A stretch of DNA of 22,368 bases from CAZFVY01 sp964522665. Its GTDB lineage: Bacteria; Verrucomicrobiota; Verrucomicrobiia; Limisphaerales; CAZFVY01. The stretch spans positions 1 through 22,368 of the forward strand of contig CAZFVY010000115.1 in the NCBI GenBank assembly GCA_964522665.1, written 5' to 3'. Numbering within the stretch: position 1 is the first letter of the stretch; each line of letters starts with the position of its first letter. This document shows positions 16,701 to 22,368 of the stretch, piece by piece. The notes below the pieces were generated by a model. It had not been told where the DNA came from and ran no database searches. It worked only from the letters and a program-made list of their open reading frames with translations. A program made the translations under genes and the position numbers.

Positions 16701-19700
16701 CAAACACGACCTGAACGCTGATCGCGCTGGCCGCCATGTAACTACCGTCGGCGGTCGAGGACGTGACGTCGGATACCGTCGGCGGCGTTTTGTCGATCGT
16801 GTACGACTGCCCACTATATGGGAGGACATTGGACGGCGTCGGAGTGATCCCCGTGGCGCTCGCGAAATTCAGTTGCAACGGACCGTCGCCAGCTCCCGTC
16901 GTGGCGGTCACTGTCCAACTCGTGCCCGAGCCGGTCACCCCCGTGATCACGGCGCCGCTCAACGTTGGGGCGAGGGAAAAGCTATCGTTCGTCACGCCGG
17001 TCACGGCCGTGGCGAAGTTGACCGTCCAGCTCACCGTCCCCGCGTTGGAATACTGGCCCGCCGTTCGATTGATTGAAGTGACCGCGGATCCCACCGTGAA
17101 GGCCTGACTGTATCCCGTATCAGAGGCGAAGAGGCCAACCTGATCGCGAGCGGTATTGGCCAAGATAAAAAACCACATCGTACCAACGCCGGAAATGTTT
17201 GAAAAGGTTAGGGTGTAGTTAGTCCCACTGCCGGTCAACGCGAGCGTCGCGCGCGCCGAGCCCGTGAGACTTTCCCGGATGTCGTTTAAGCTGAGCGTGC
17301 TTTGGAGGAAGTTCGCGTCCACGTATGTGATCGTGTAGGTGACGGGATCTGTCAGCGTGCTGGTCGCCGAGGGCGGGCTGACGACGATCTCGGGCGGAGA
17401 GTTGTCCACCGAAAACGTCGCGCTCGGCCCGGCGCCGGGGGCGAGATTTCCCGCGATGTCAGCCGCCGTCCCGGGGGCGATCGATATCCCGAGCGTTCCG
17501 TCCCCGTGCGTGTTGTCGATCGTGACCGTGCGGGTCAAGCCAGACCCGGTAACTCGCAAGCTTCCGTTCGCCGTGCCGGTTTTGTTCAAGGTAATGTTGG
17601 CATTGTTGAGCGTCGAGGCGCTGAAATTCGTGTCCGAGTAGGTCACCGTGTAGTTGACCGATCCAAAGATCGGGATGAGACTGGTGGACGGGTCACTAAT
17701 CGTGATCGTCGGCGCCGTCCGGTCGATCGAGTAGGCCTGGCCAGGAAATGGGATGGTATTGAGCGGAGCGGGACTGATCCCGGTCGGGTCGGACAAGTTT
17801 AGCTGCAGCGTGCCCTCGTCTGTGCCCGTGCTGGCGGTCACGGTCCAGTTCGTGCCCGAGCCGGAAACGTCGGTGATCGCGGCTCCTGGGACCGTCGGCG
17901 ACAGCGAGAAGTTCGTGGCCGATAGTCCAGTGACCGGGCCAACAAAGGTCACATTCCAAGCGACTGTGGGCGCGCGCGAAGCGCTCGCCGACGCGCGATT
18001 CATTGAGACGACTCCCGCGCCGACCGCAAACGTCGTGCTGGGGCCGGTCGCAAGCGCCGCGTTGCCGGCGATGTCAAACGCCGTGCCCGGTCCGATCGAG
18101 AAGCCCAGCGTGCCATTCCCGGTGATGCTCGATACGGTAACGGTAAAGACGGGCCTGCTCCCGGTCACCGTGACGGTCCCGTTCGCGGTACCCGTTCGGT
18201 TCAAGGTAATATCGGCAAGTGAAAAAGGGACTGAGCTTAGCCACGTATCAGCGTAGGTGACGGTGTAGCTGACCGGGCCGGCCAAGGTGGCGCCGACCGA
18301 AGGCGGGCTGATGGTGATGCTCGGCGGGATCGCGTCCACGGTGAAATAATTACCACCCGAATTGCCAGCCGGCGCCAGATTGCCGGCCAGATCGCTCGCA
18401 GTTCCGGCCGCAATGCTGATTTCCAGGTGGCCCTCGCCGGAGAAATTGGAAATCGAAACAAAGCGACTCGTTCCGGCGCCAGTTATCGACACCGTCCCGT
18501 TCGCCGTGCCCGTCGGCAGCAACGAGACATCACTGGGCGAGAGCGTGATGGGACCAAGGTTGTCGTCCCCGTAGTACACGTGGTAGGTCACCGGAACGGG
18601 TCCGCCAAAGGAGGCCGAAGGCGCCTCGACGAAGATCGTCGGCGGCGTGTTGTCGATCGTGTAGATGTCGCCGGTAAAGAAGCCCCCGTTAATCCCCACC
18701 GGAACGGCGCCCGCCGACGCAATATCGGTGCAGCATTTCAAGTCCAAGCGCAGCGTTCCGTCGCCGCTCACCGAACTGACGGTGACATCGTAAGTGGCCG
18801 AATTTACCGCCGAAACCGAAGCGATCGTGCCGACCGCGGTTCCCGTGGGGACCAAGTTAAAATCCGAGACATCGACGCCCGTGACCCCGGCGCTGAATAC
18901 GACCCGATAGACAAGATTGGTGGCATTCGTGAACGGGCCGGTCGGCTGCTCTCGGGTGATCGAATTAGCGACCGGACCGAAATGCAGGCGCTCGACATAG
19001 GCCTCGTTATTGCCGGGGTTGCCAATGACGGCGGTATCTCCGTCCACGCCCACCCCGGTCGAAAAGAATGAGCCTCCGTGGCTGGCGGTGAAAGTGGCCT
19101 GTTGGAACCAGCTAGAACCGATGCGTTGAAACGCATAGGCTTTGCCGGAGTTGTCGGGCGTCACGGCGCCGATCACCGCGACGTCTCCCGAAAAAGCCAG
19201 ATACCGGCCAAAGGCGTCAAACGCGACGCCGTCGCTGGCGGTCAGAATGGCTTTTTGCGCCCACGCGCCGTTGGTTCTAGTATAGACGTAAGCCGCCCCG
19301 CGATAGCCTGCGCGCTCCCAAGCTCCCGCCACAATGGTATCGCCGGAGATTACGACCGGCAATCCGAGCGTATCAAACTCCGCGCCGTCGCTGGCGGTTA
19401 AGATGCTCTTTTGGGACCAACTGCTCCCGCTGCGATCGAAGGTATAGAGTTGCCCCACCGCGAGGTGGCCGTTAATCGCGCGCTTCGGTGAAGCCACCGC
19501 CACCGTCGTCCCGGAAATCGACACTGAATAGCCAAAGACGTCGTTGGCGCCGCCGTCGCTGGCCCGGAGAGACGCCTGCTGGAACCAGGACGTACCCGAG
19601 CGTGCAAAGACATAGGCCTCGCCCTGAGCCGCGTTGCCACCGACCGTGTGATTGAGGGCGCCAACGACGACGGTATCGCCATCGATTGCCACGGAAGTAC

Positions 19701-20964
19701 CGAAGCTATCGTTTGCCGCTCCATCACTGGAAACGAGAATGGCTTGTTGGAACCAACTCGTTCCATTCCGCACGAACACATACGCCGCTCCCTGCGAGGC
19801 ATGGCCGCTTACGGTGTGACTAGGCGCGCCAACCACCACCGTGCCACCGCTAATTGCCACCCACGCGCCAAAAAAATCATGGTCCACGCCATCGCTCGCG
19901 AGCAGAACCGCTTGTTGGGACCAGGCAGTCCCGCTGCGCGTGTAAACGTAAACCGCCCCTTGAGCAATGTTCGATCCGACCGTCTGGCCCGAGGCCGCCA
20001 CCACCGCCGTGTCCCCAGCGATCGCGACCGCCCCTCCGAATGAAGCGAAGGAGACGAGATTCGGGGTGGTGAGGATCGCTTCCTGGGTGGCGACGATCGG
20101 ATCGATCGTCAGTGGATAGACCGCGTTCCGTTCGTCAACGAGCAAGGCGACGCGGCGTTCCGGCCCGAGGTTCGCCGACGCGGACAGTCCCGCCGGGAGC
20201 TCTGCCTCCGGGCCGGTTTCGCCGACCAATTCCATCCGGGCCGGGATACTCCGTCCCGTCGAGTCCACGACGGACAATTTGGAAAAGCTGAAGAGGCGCT
20301 TGCCCTCCGAGTCTTCCAACCACAACCCTTGACGATCCTCGGACAAAACCGCGGACAGCGCGGTTCGGAACCCAATCTCCAGGCGCAAAGGTTCGGCCGT
20401 GCCATTGATGCCCGGGCGTTGCGCCAGCGTGAATCCTTGCTCCAGGCCGCCGGCGTCATTCTGATACCACTCAACCACCTCTCCCCGCCGAAACTCGACC
20501 CGCCCATTGGTGAGCGTCGGCGCCACCGGCGTGACGGGCGACGTGGCCGCCCCGTAGCCATAGGCGTGGAACCGGATGCCAATCTCGCTGGCCGCGGATT
20601 CGTTCACCACGGCGACGCCATTCGAGGTGAAATTGACCCCCAGTCGAAGAGCCGGGTTACGCGCTTGTAGGCCGCCGCTCGGACCCGGATGGACGGCCAG
20701 TTGGTCGCGCTGCATTTGGCTCTGGAGCGAGCGACGCGACGCCTCGTCCGCGATCGCTTGAGCCGGCGCCTGGGACGCCTTCACGCCGATCGCCGATTGG
20801 TCGGCCGAGGCGCTCGGTGGCAAAGCGAGCGGCGCCGCGAGGGCGGCGCTTGACGCCAGCGAAAGCACGAGGAACGCGAAAGTTTCGCGGGCGAGACGCG
20901 AAAGGCGGGCGCTCGCCGAAGAGCCGGCGCGGTTGGAGTGGTTCATTTCGAACATTTGTTTCAT
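10711..20964 (-). CDS. Giant secreted repeat protein: signal peptide, FG-GAP propeller, 23 Ig-like units, cadherin-like domains
   Basis: The product is 3,417 aa. Residues 1-44 form a long Sec signal peptide (basic start, then FAFLVLSLASSAALAA). Residues of about 45-290 form a conserved N-terminal domain ending in VALLVDERNAVYPLTIDPI. Residues of about 293-663 contain seven FG-GAP-like repeats (for example SFGTSVAIDGDTVVVGA), probably a closed seven-bladed propeller. Residues of about 665-3108 hold 23 Ig-like units: 18 of a main type (TYTVTY.D.NFNASTLT..D.TLN.TGTA), four of a second type (GTVSWTVNF..PVTGV) and one Big-type unit. Two cadherin-like domains (about 3109-3343) and a terminal domain ending FYRTVYP follow. 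There is no LPXTG, PEP-CTERM or obvious catalytic motif. It is probably a cell-surface or extracellular adhesin-like stalk. ATG 20964 is used; in-frame ATGs at 20955 and 20946 are possible. No Shine-Dalgarno is seen. Confidence 0.92.
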   Translation of the reverse strand: MKQMFEMNHSNRAGSSASARLSRLARETFAFLVLSLASSAALAAPLALPPSASADQSAIGVKASQAPAQAIADEASRRSLQSQMQRDQLAVHPGPSGGLQARNPALRLGVNFTSNGVAVVNESAASEIGIRFHAYGYGAATSPVTPVAPTLTNGRVEFRRGEVVEWYQNDAGGLEQGFTLAQRPGINGTAEPLRLEIGFRTALSAVLSEDRQGLWLEDSEGKRLFSFSKLSVVDSTGRSIPARMELVGETGPEAELPAGLSASANLGPERRVALLVDERNAVYPLTIDPIVATQEAILTTPNLVSFASFGGAVAIAGDTAVVAASGQTVGSNIAQGAVYVYTRSGTAWSQQAVLLASDGVDHDFFGAWVAISGGTVVVGAPSHTVSGHASQGAAYVFVRNGTSWFQQAILVSSDGAANDSFGTSVAIDGDTVVVGALNHTVGGNAAQGEAYVFARSGTSWFQQASLRASDGGANDVFGYSVSISGTTVAVASPKRAINGHLAVGQLYTFDRSGSSWSQKSILTASDGAEFDTLGLPVVISGDTIVAGAWERAGYRGAAYVYTRTNGAWAQKAILTASDGVAFDAFGRYLAFSGDVAVIGAVTPDNSGKAYAFQRIGSSWFQQATFTASHGGSFFSTGVGVDGDTAVIGNPGNNEAYVERLHFGPVANSITREQPTGPFTNATNLVYRVVFSAGVTGVDVSDFNLVPTGTAVGTIASVSAVNSATYDVTVSSVSGDGTLRLDLKCCTDIASAGAVPVGINGGFFTGDIYTIDNTPPTIFVEAPSASFGGPVPVTYHVYYGDDNLGPITLSPSDVSLLPTGTANGTVSITGAGTSRFVSISNFSGEGHLEISIAAGTASDLAGNLAPAGNSGGNYFTVDAIPPSITISPPSVGATLAGPVSYTVTYADTWLSSVPFSLADITLNRTGTANGTVTVTGSRPVFTVTVSSITGNGTLGFSIGPGTAFDIAGNAALATGPSTTFAVGAGVVSMNRASASASRAPTVAWNVTFVGPVTGLSATNFSLSPTVPGAAITDVSGSGTNWTVTASTGTDEGTLQLNLSDPTGISPAPLNTIPFPGQAYSIDRTAPTITISDPSTSLIPIFGSVNYTVTYSDTNFSASTLNNANITLNKTGTANGSLRVTGSGLTRTVTIDNTHGDGTLGISIAPGTAADIAGNLAPGAGPSATFSVDNSPPEIVVSPPSATSTLTDPVTYTITYVDANFLQSTLSLNDIRESLTGSARATLALTGSGTNYTLTFSNISGVGTMWFFILANTARDQVGLFASDTGYSQAFTVGSAVTSINRTAGQYSNAGTVSWTVNFATAVTGVTNDSFSLAPTLSGAVITGVTGSGTSWTVTATTGAGDGPLQLNFASATGITPTPSNVLPYSGQSYTIDKTPPTVSDVTSSTADGSYMAASAISVQVVFDEVVTVTGAPTLALNSGGTATYAGGSGTATLTFTNTVAAGDNSAALDYSSSGALSLGGGTIQDLAGNDAILTLATPGAAHSLSANKNLVIDTTAPTVTIGSPSVSGTVSGPVTYTVTYADPNFNASTLGVADITLNPTGTAAAGSVAVSGSGATRTVTISSISGIGALGISIGAGTATDTAGNLAPAAGPSETFAVGSIVTAITRATGLYSNAGTVSWTVNFSNPVTGVTASDFSLLPTLSGAAITSVTGSGTNWTVTATTGTGDGPLQLDVSSPAGISPTLVNILPFNGPAYTIDKTQPALTISGPSASYTTNGPISYTVTYTDVNFDASTLTTNDLTLNTTGTATGTLSVAGSGTNRTVTISNTSGDGTLGLSLGAGTAVDLAGNLATASNPSANFVVDNTRPTIAISLPSANYTTNGPITYTVTYTDLNFNVSTLTTNDVTLNQTGTAMGTLSVSGSGNTRTVTISNTSGDGTLGISIGAGTASDLAGNLALASNPSATFTVDNTRPTIAISAPSASYTTNGPVTYAVTYADLNFNASTLTTNDITLNTTGTATGTLSVSGSGTTRTVTISNTTGDGTLGISITSGTASDLAGNLTPAAGPTATFIVDNTRPTIAISAPSANYTTNGPISYTVTYSDLNFNASTLTTGDITLHTTGTATGTLGVSGSGTTRTVTISNTTGDGTLGISVAAGTASDLAGNLAPGAGPSAAFTVDNTRPTVAISAPSLTITNTGPITYTVTYADLNFNASALTTNDITLNQTGSANGTVSVVPGNGTSRTVIISNLTGDGTLGITIGPGTASDLAGNLAPAAAPSATFTVDNTAPTIVISAPSLTITNGGPITYTVTYADAHFNASTLTAANVTLNKTGSANGTISVSPGSGTTRTVTISNLTGDGTLGISIAPGTASDIAGNFAPAAGPSATFITDNTPPSLNILGPNPALTARGSVSFQLQYFDLNFKQCSLTPSDVILKTTGTANGTVMLAGSGTTRYVTIVNITGDGTLAISIPGGTATDLANNPALAGGPSDAVTVDNTGPAITLSAPSAASTSTNPVTYNVTYSDPNFGASTLTAANVLLNKTGTANASVIVSGSGTNYSVMLTNLSGLGTLGISLSPGTASDTVGNLSLAAGPSATFAVDAVRPAITISGPSAALTATNAVTYTVSYSDSNLSATTLTAADVTLNKTGTANGTVSVAPSGTNYLVTVSGITGDGTLGISVGAGTAIDQMGNRSGPAGPSATFTVDNTAPVVTISTPSATQTSTNAVSYIVSYTDANFQASTLNPGNVTLNATGSATGAIILSGSGTSYTVTVTNISGTGTLGISLAAGTASDAVANVAAAAGPSATFSVFNLAPTLTITGPSALYTSTNAVSYTITYGSANFGSSSLSLSDLKLNSDTNGTATGTLLLAGSGTSYTVTVTNISGDGLLSLSVAAGTAVDQFGHAAPAAGPSAPVTVDNTRPTLRLSAPSTNLTSGGAVTYTLTYADTNFNSWTVLGTNLVQNGTNVLLAATNVTLNATNVLLNATGTAGGTVSVSGSNLVWTITVSNITGDGTLGLSILAGSAFDLAGNLAPDSGPSATFTVDNTGPAITISAPSATFTPVGGSVSYTVTYADPNFASGGLTAANVTLNATSTANGVVSVTGGGTNYTVTVSGVSGSGALGIAIAAGTASDAVGNLAAAAGPSATFTVNTPPVVSGAVTVTANAKNSVSPFVRLGITDVDTPAQILAVTITLDATNKGAFTAATLASTGFGNPAPGVYQFSGTAAACVAAIRGLSYAPSIDPSLLIFTPPNTYTATNTTIFTVAVSDGVAPTVSNSSSKVTARLLNHSPTAGPALAVQRPPTQGTKIAFADLVAGASDPDNDSLTVSAVVSPTPDGATVTLDQGWLFYTPAPGSTNADTVTYTISDGYGGTTTGTANITIIPDNAPSQNVSSIQNLGGGSYQVTFTGIPFRTYTVQFTTDLVNPTWTTLGQATADATGTVTYVDTSAAGTRFYRTVYP
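12136..12219 (-). repeat. Four tandem 21-bp units inside one Ig-like repeat
   Basis: On the minus strand the encoded order is TNLVQNG, TNVLLAA, TNVTLNA, TNVLLNA, at 12219-12199, 12198-12178, 12177-12157 and 12156-12136. Other Ig units have a single copy of this strand (for example ANVTLNA). The three extra copies (63 bp) account exactly for the excess length of this unit, 378 bp against 315 bp. Confidence 0.85.
14548..15807 (-). repeat. Block of four highly similar 315-bp units
   Basis: Units 14548-14862, 14863-15177, 15178-15492 and 15493-15807 have identical length. They share runs such as S[AL]PSA[NS]YTTNGP and SNT[ST]GDGTLG[IL]S with few substitutions, much closer than units elsewhere in the array. 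Recent tandem duplication or gene conversion is the likely cause. Confidence 0.8.
18975..20088 (-). repeat. Seven FG-GAP-like coding repeats (predicted beta-propeller)
   Basis: Seven related segments of about 50-57 residues each carry a 'FG..VAI.GDT.VVGA...' core. Most continue with 'GAAYVF.R.GTSWFQQA.L.ASDG'. The first core is SFGGAVAIAGDTAVVAA-like and the last is FSTGVGVDGDTAVIGN. FG-GAP repeats of this type fold as integrin-alpha-like seven-bladed propellers. Calcium-binding loops of the DxDxDG kind are not evident, which is unusual for integrin-like propellers but common in bacterial secreted proteins. Confidence 0.75.
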
Positions 20965-21380
20965 GGGAAGAGCAGGGTCTGGCAGAAGTCAGGGATAGTT
21001 CGATGGGTTCCACGACGGGGAATCGCCCGCGCGTTTCAAAGGCTTGGGCGAGGCCGCAAGATAAGCGCCGCCAGCCGGCTTCGGGCTGGCAGAAGCCGCG
21101 GAAAAGTGGTTCTCGCGGACGTCGTTTCGGGATTCAGCCGCGGTGGGTGGTTCGACGAGGCGCCGAGGTAAAGGGTCGGCGCCAGTCAAATCCGAAGCCC
21201 GAGTTGAACCCAAGTTCCACTCGCGTTTGCTCCTAACCTGGTTCTCAGCGAAAAACATTTAATCTCGGCCACCGCGCGCCCAAAACGATCGCGAACGGCA
21301 CGCCCGATTCCGGCGGTCTCGTCGTTGGAGCCCATGCCGTCTGCGGCGCTAAGACACCACAAAACGTCACTTCGGCATAT

Positions 21381-21426
21381 CCCCGTGAACACGGGGGCGC
21401 CTCGCCGGGGGACGGGTGATCCCGTC
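21381..21426. repeat. Two adjacent perfect 6-bp hairpins with 4-base loops
   Basis: CCCCGT-GAAC-ACGGGG (21381-21396) and GACGGG-TGAT-CCCGTC (21411-21426) are separated by 14 bp of GC-rich sequence. Neither is followed by a T-tract. They may be intergenic structural repeats or part of an untranslated leader. Confidence 0.55.
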
Positions 21427-21556
21427 GGGGACGAACGGTTCGCGTTTGGCTGAATCGCAGGGCTGAAGCAGTGGGAAATCGTCGGAACCGCGAGTTCAAT
21501 CAGGCGTTCGTGACCCACCGAGCCGCTCGGCAAAAACGCCGCCGCGCAACCGCCAC

Positions 21557-21584
21557 TTGCAACGCGCTCCGATGGGCCTATATT
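21557..21584 (+). promoter_or_regulatory. Predicted promoter of the TPR-protein gene
   Basis: TTGCAA (21557-21562) and TATATT (21579-21584) are separated by 16 bp. Only six bases lie between the -10 and the GTG at 21591, which predicts a leaderless transcript starting at or next to the start codon. Confidence 0.5.
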
Positions 21585-21590
21585 TGTCCC

Positions 21591-22274
21591 GTGCATCGGT
21601 TCAACACGCCGCTATTGCGCCGCGTCTATCTGGCGGCGGGAGTGTTTTTGACCATTTACTACGGCGTCTTCCTGGGGTTGCGCAGCGACTGGAATCGTGA
21701 GCGTCTCTACCGTCAAATGATGGTGGGCGACCAGCGGCAGAAGTTGACCGCCGCCTCCCAGTTGATCTTCGTCCGCGGGCAGAAGCAATTGGTGCGGGCG
21801 CTGAAGTCGGAATCGACCGCGATCCGGGAACTGGCGTCTGATTCGCTGTGGATGATGTGGTTTCGCGACGGGGGCGAGGACGCCTACCGCCGCATTCAGG
21901 TCGCCCAGGCGGACGTGAAAGAGCGCAAATTCAAGGAAGCTCTGGCGATTTTTGACCGGCTGATCGAAGACTATCCGCGCTTTGCGGAAGGGTGGAACCG
22001 GCGCGCGATTCTTTACTGGCAAATGGGCCAGTCCGAAGAGGCGGTGGCCGATTGCAAAAAGGCGCTCTCGCTCAACCCCGACCATTTCGGCGCCTGGCAG
22101 GGTCTCGGGCTGGGCGAATTGCAACTGGGCGACGTGACGGGCGCCTGTCGCGCCCTGCGAGTCGCCCTGCGCCTCAATCCCCATGACCGCGCCACTCAAC
22201 GGCTCCTGCGCCAAAGCGAGGATCTGCGCCGCTTCCTGGCGCCCCCGCCGCCAACGCGGGGAGATTGGATCTGA
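21591..22274 (+). CDS. Membrane-anchored TPR-repeat protein
   Basis: From GTG 21591 the product is 227 aa. One N-terminal membrane helix (about residues 9-30) is followed by a short HEAT-like helical pair (about 50-90: QLVRALKSESTAIRELASDSLWMMWF). Two to three tetratricopeptide repeats follow between about 97 and 200, with typical TPR residues in YRRIQVAQADVKERKFKEAL, GWNRRAILYWQMGQSEEAVADCKKALSLNP and AWQGLGLGELQLGD. TPRs mediate protein-protein contacts. Similar small TPR proteins are common in Verrucomicrobiota, with unknown partners. The frame opens at ATG 21471, but those 40 extra residues are Arg-rich and non-conserved-looking, and a promoter-like sequence lies inside them, so GTG 21591 is preferred. 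It is transcribed divergently from the giant protein gene. Confidence 0.82.
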   Translation: MHRFNTPLLRRVYLAAGVFLTIYYGVFLGLRSDWNRERLYRQMMVGDQRQKLTAASQLIFVRGQKQLVRALKSESTAIRELASDSLWMMWFRDGGEDAYRRIQVAQADVKERKFKEALAIFDRLIEDYPRFAEGWNRRAILYWQMGQSEEAVADCKKALSLNPDHFGAWQGLGLGELQLGDVTGACRALRVALRLNPHDRATQRLLRQSEDLRRFLAPPPPTRGDWI

Positions 22275-22368
22275 TCGGGCGGCTTCGGCGTTTGCCGCGG
22301 GACAGGTCGCCCGTAAATCACTGTCATCCGGTTAACTTGTAAGGGAGTTGCTGAAAGAGGTTGAATAT

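Larger units (their letters stand above)
20965..21590. other. Intergenic region with small hairpins, no confident gene
   Basis: This 626-bp gap separates divergently transcribed genes. It contains hairpins at 21071-21089 (CCAGCC/GGCTGG), 21381-21396 (CCCCGT GAAC ACGGGG) and 21411-21426 (GACGGG TGAT CCCGTC). Minus-strand frames end around 21186 with a protein-like stretch (VQLGLRI). They lack family similarity I can name and a plausible start, so I do not call them as genes. Confidence 0.55.

Noticed and set aside
15805..17076. Long plus-strand open frame (423 codons), with similar long frames at 11179-12225 and many shorter ones, opposite the giant gene
   Set aside because: They mirror the periodic, GC-rich codons of the minus-strand repeats. 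Their Arg-rich translations show no domain, and the minus strand encodes clear Ig folds throughout.
1..22368. tRNA, rRNA, integrase, transposase or plasmid origin
   Set aside because: None was recognised on either strand. The only hints of mobility are base composition at 4914-5906 and the hairpin cluster near 8012-8226.

Overview
The window looks like chromosome from a GC-rich bacterium, most probably Verrucomicrobiota (Pedosphaera/Limisphaerales-like). This is inferred from three things: a giant secreted Ig-repeat protein ending in a 'YTVQFTTDL...W...FYRTVYP' domain of the kind common in that phylum; a hairpin-rich intergenic element resembling dispersed repeats of the Planctomycetes-Verrucomicrobia group; and the scarcity of Shine-Dalgarno sequences. 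No rRNA, tRNA or marker gene is present to confirm it.

Layout. 1-990 (+): two small unrecognised genes, the first open at the left edge and resembling a pseudopilin. 1103-4508 (-): a regulator-first operon of a GntR/YtrA repressor, an ABC ATPase and an ABC-2-like permease, followed by a SIMPL/DUF541 protein on the same strand. A 25-bp inverted repeat overlaps the predicted promoter of the repressor gene. 4914-5906 (+): a solitary, visibly AT-richer gene that fuses an N-terminal macro-like domain to a C-terminal nucleoside-deoxyribosyltransferase/TIR-like domain. It is the best candidate here for a little-described, defence-like protein. 5964-7919 (-): an oppD/oppF (dppD/dppF) ATPase pair with no permease or binding-protein gene beside it. 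7920-8394: a non-coding stretch rich in inverted repeats. 8395-10627 (+): glpK-glpF, a glycerol uptake and phosphorylation pair without glpD.

10711-20964 (-): one 3,417-residue secreted protein that fills nearly half the window. In order it has a signal peptide, a conserved N-terminal domain, a seven-repeat FG-GAP propeller, 23 Ig-like units of three kinds (thirteen of the main kind in uninterrupted tandem, mostly exactly 315 bp each), two cadherin-like domains and the terminal domain. One unit has grown by exactly three extra 7-residue (21-bp) repeats. 20965-21590 is non-coding with hairpins. 21591-22274 (+): a membrane-anchored TPR protein with a probable leaderless GTG start.

The transporter operon, the glycerol pair, the adhesin-like giant and the solitary NDT/TIR-like gene appear to be functionally independent. 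Nothing links them beyond adjacency.
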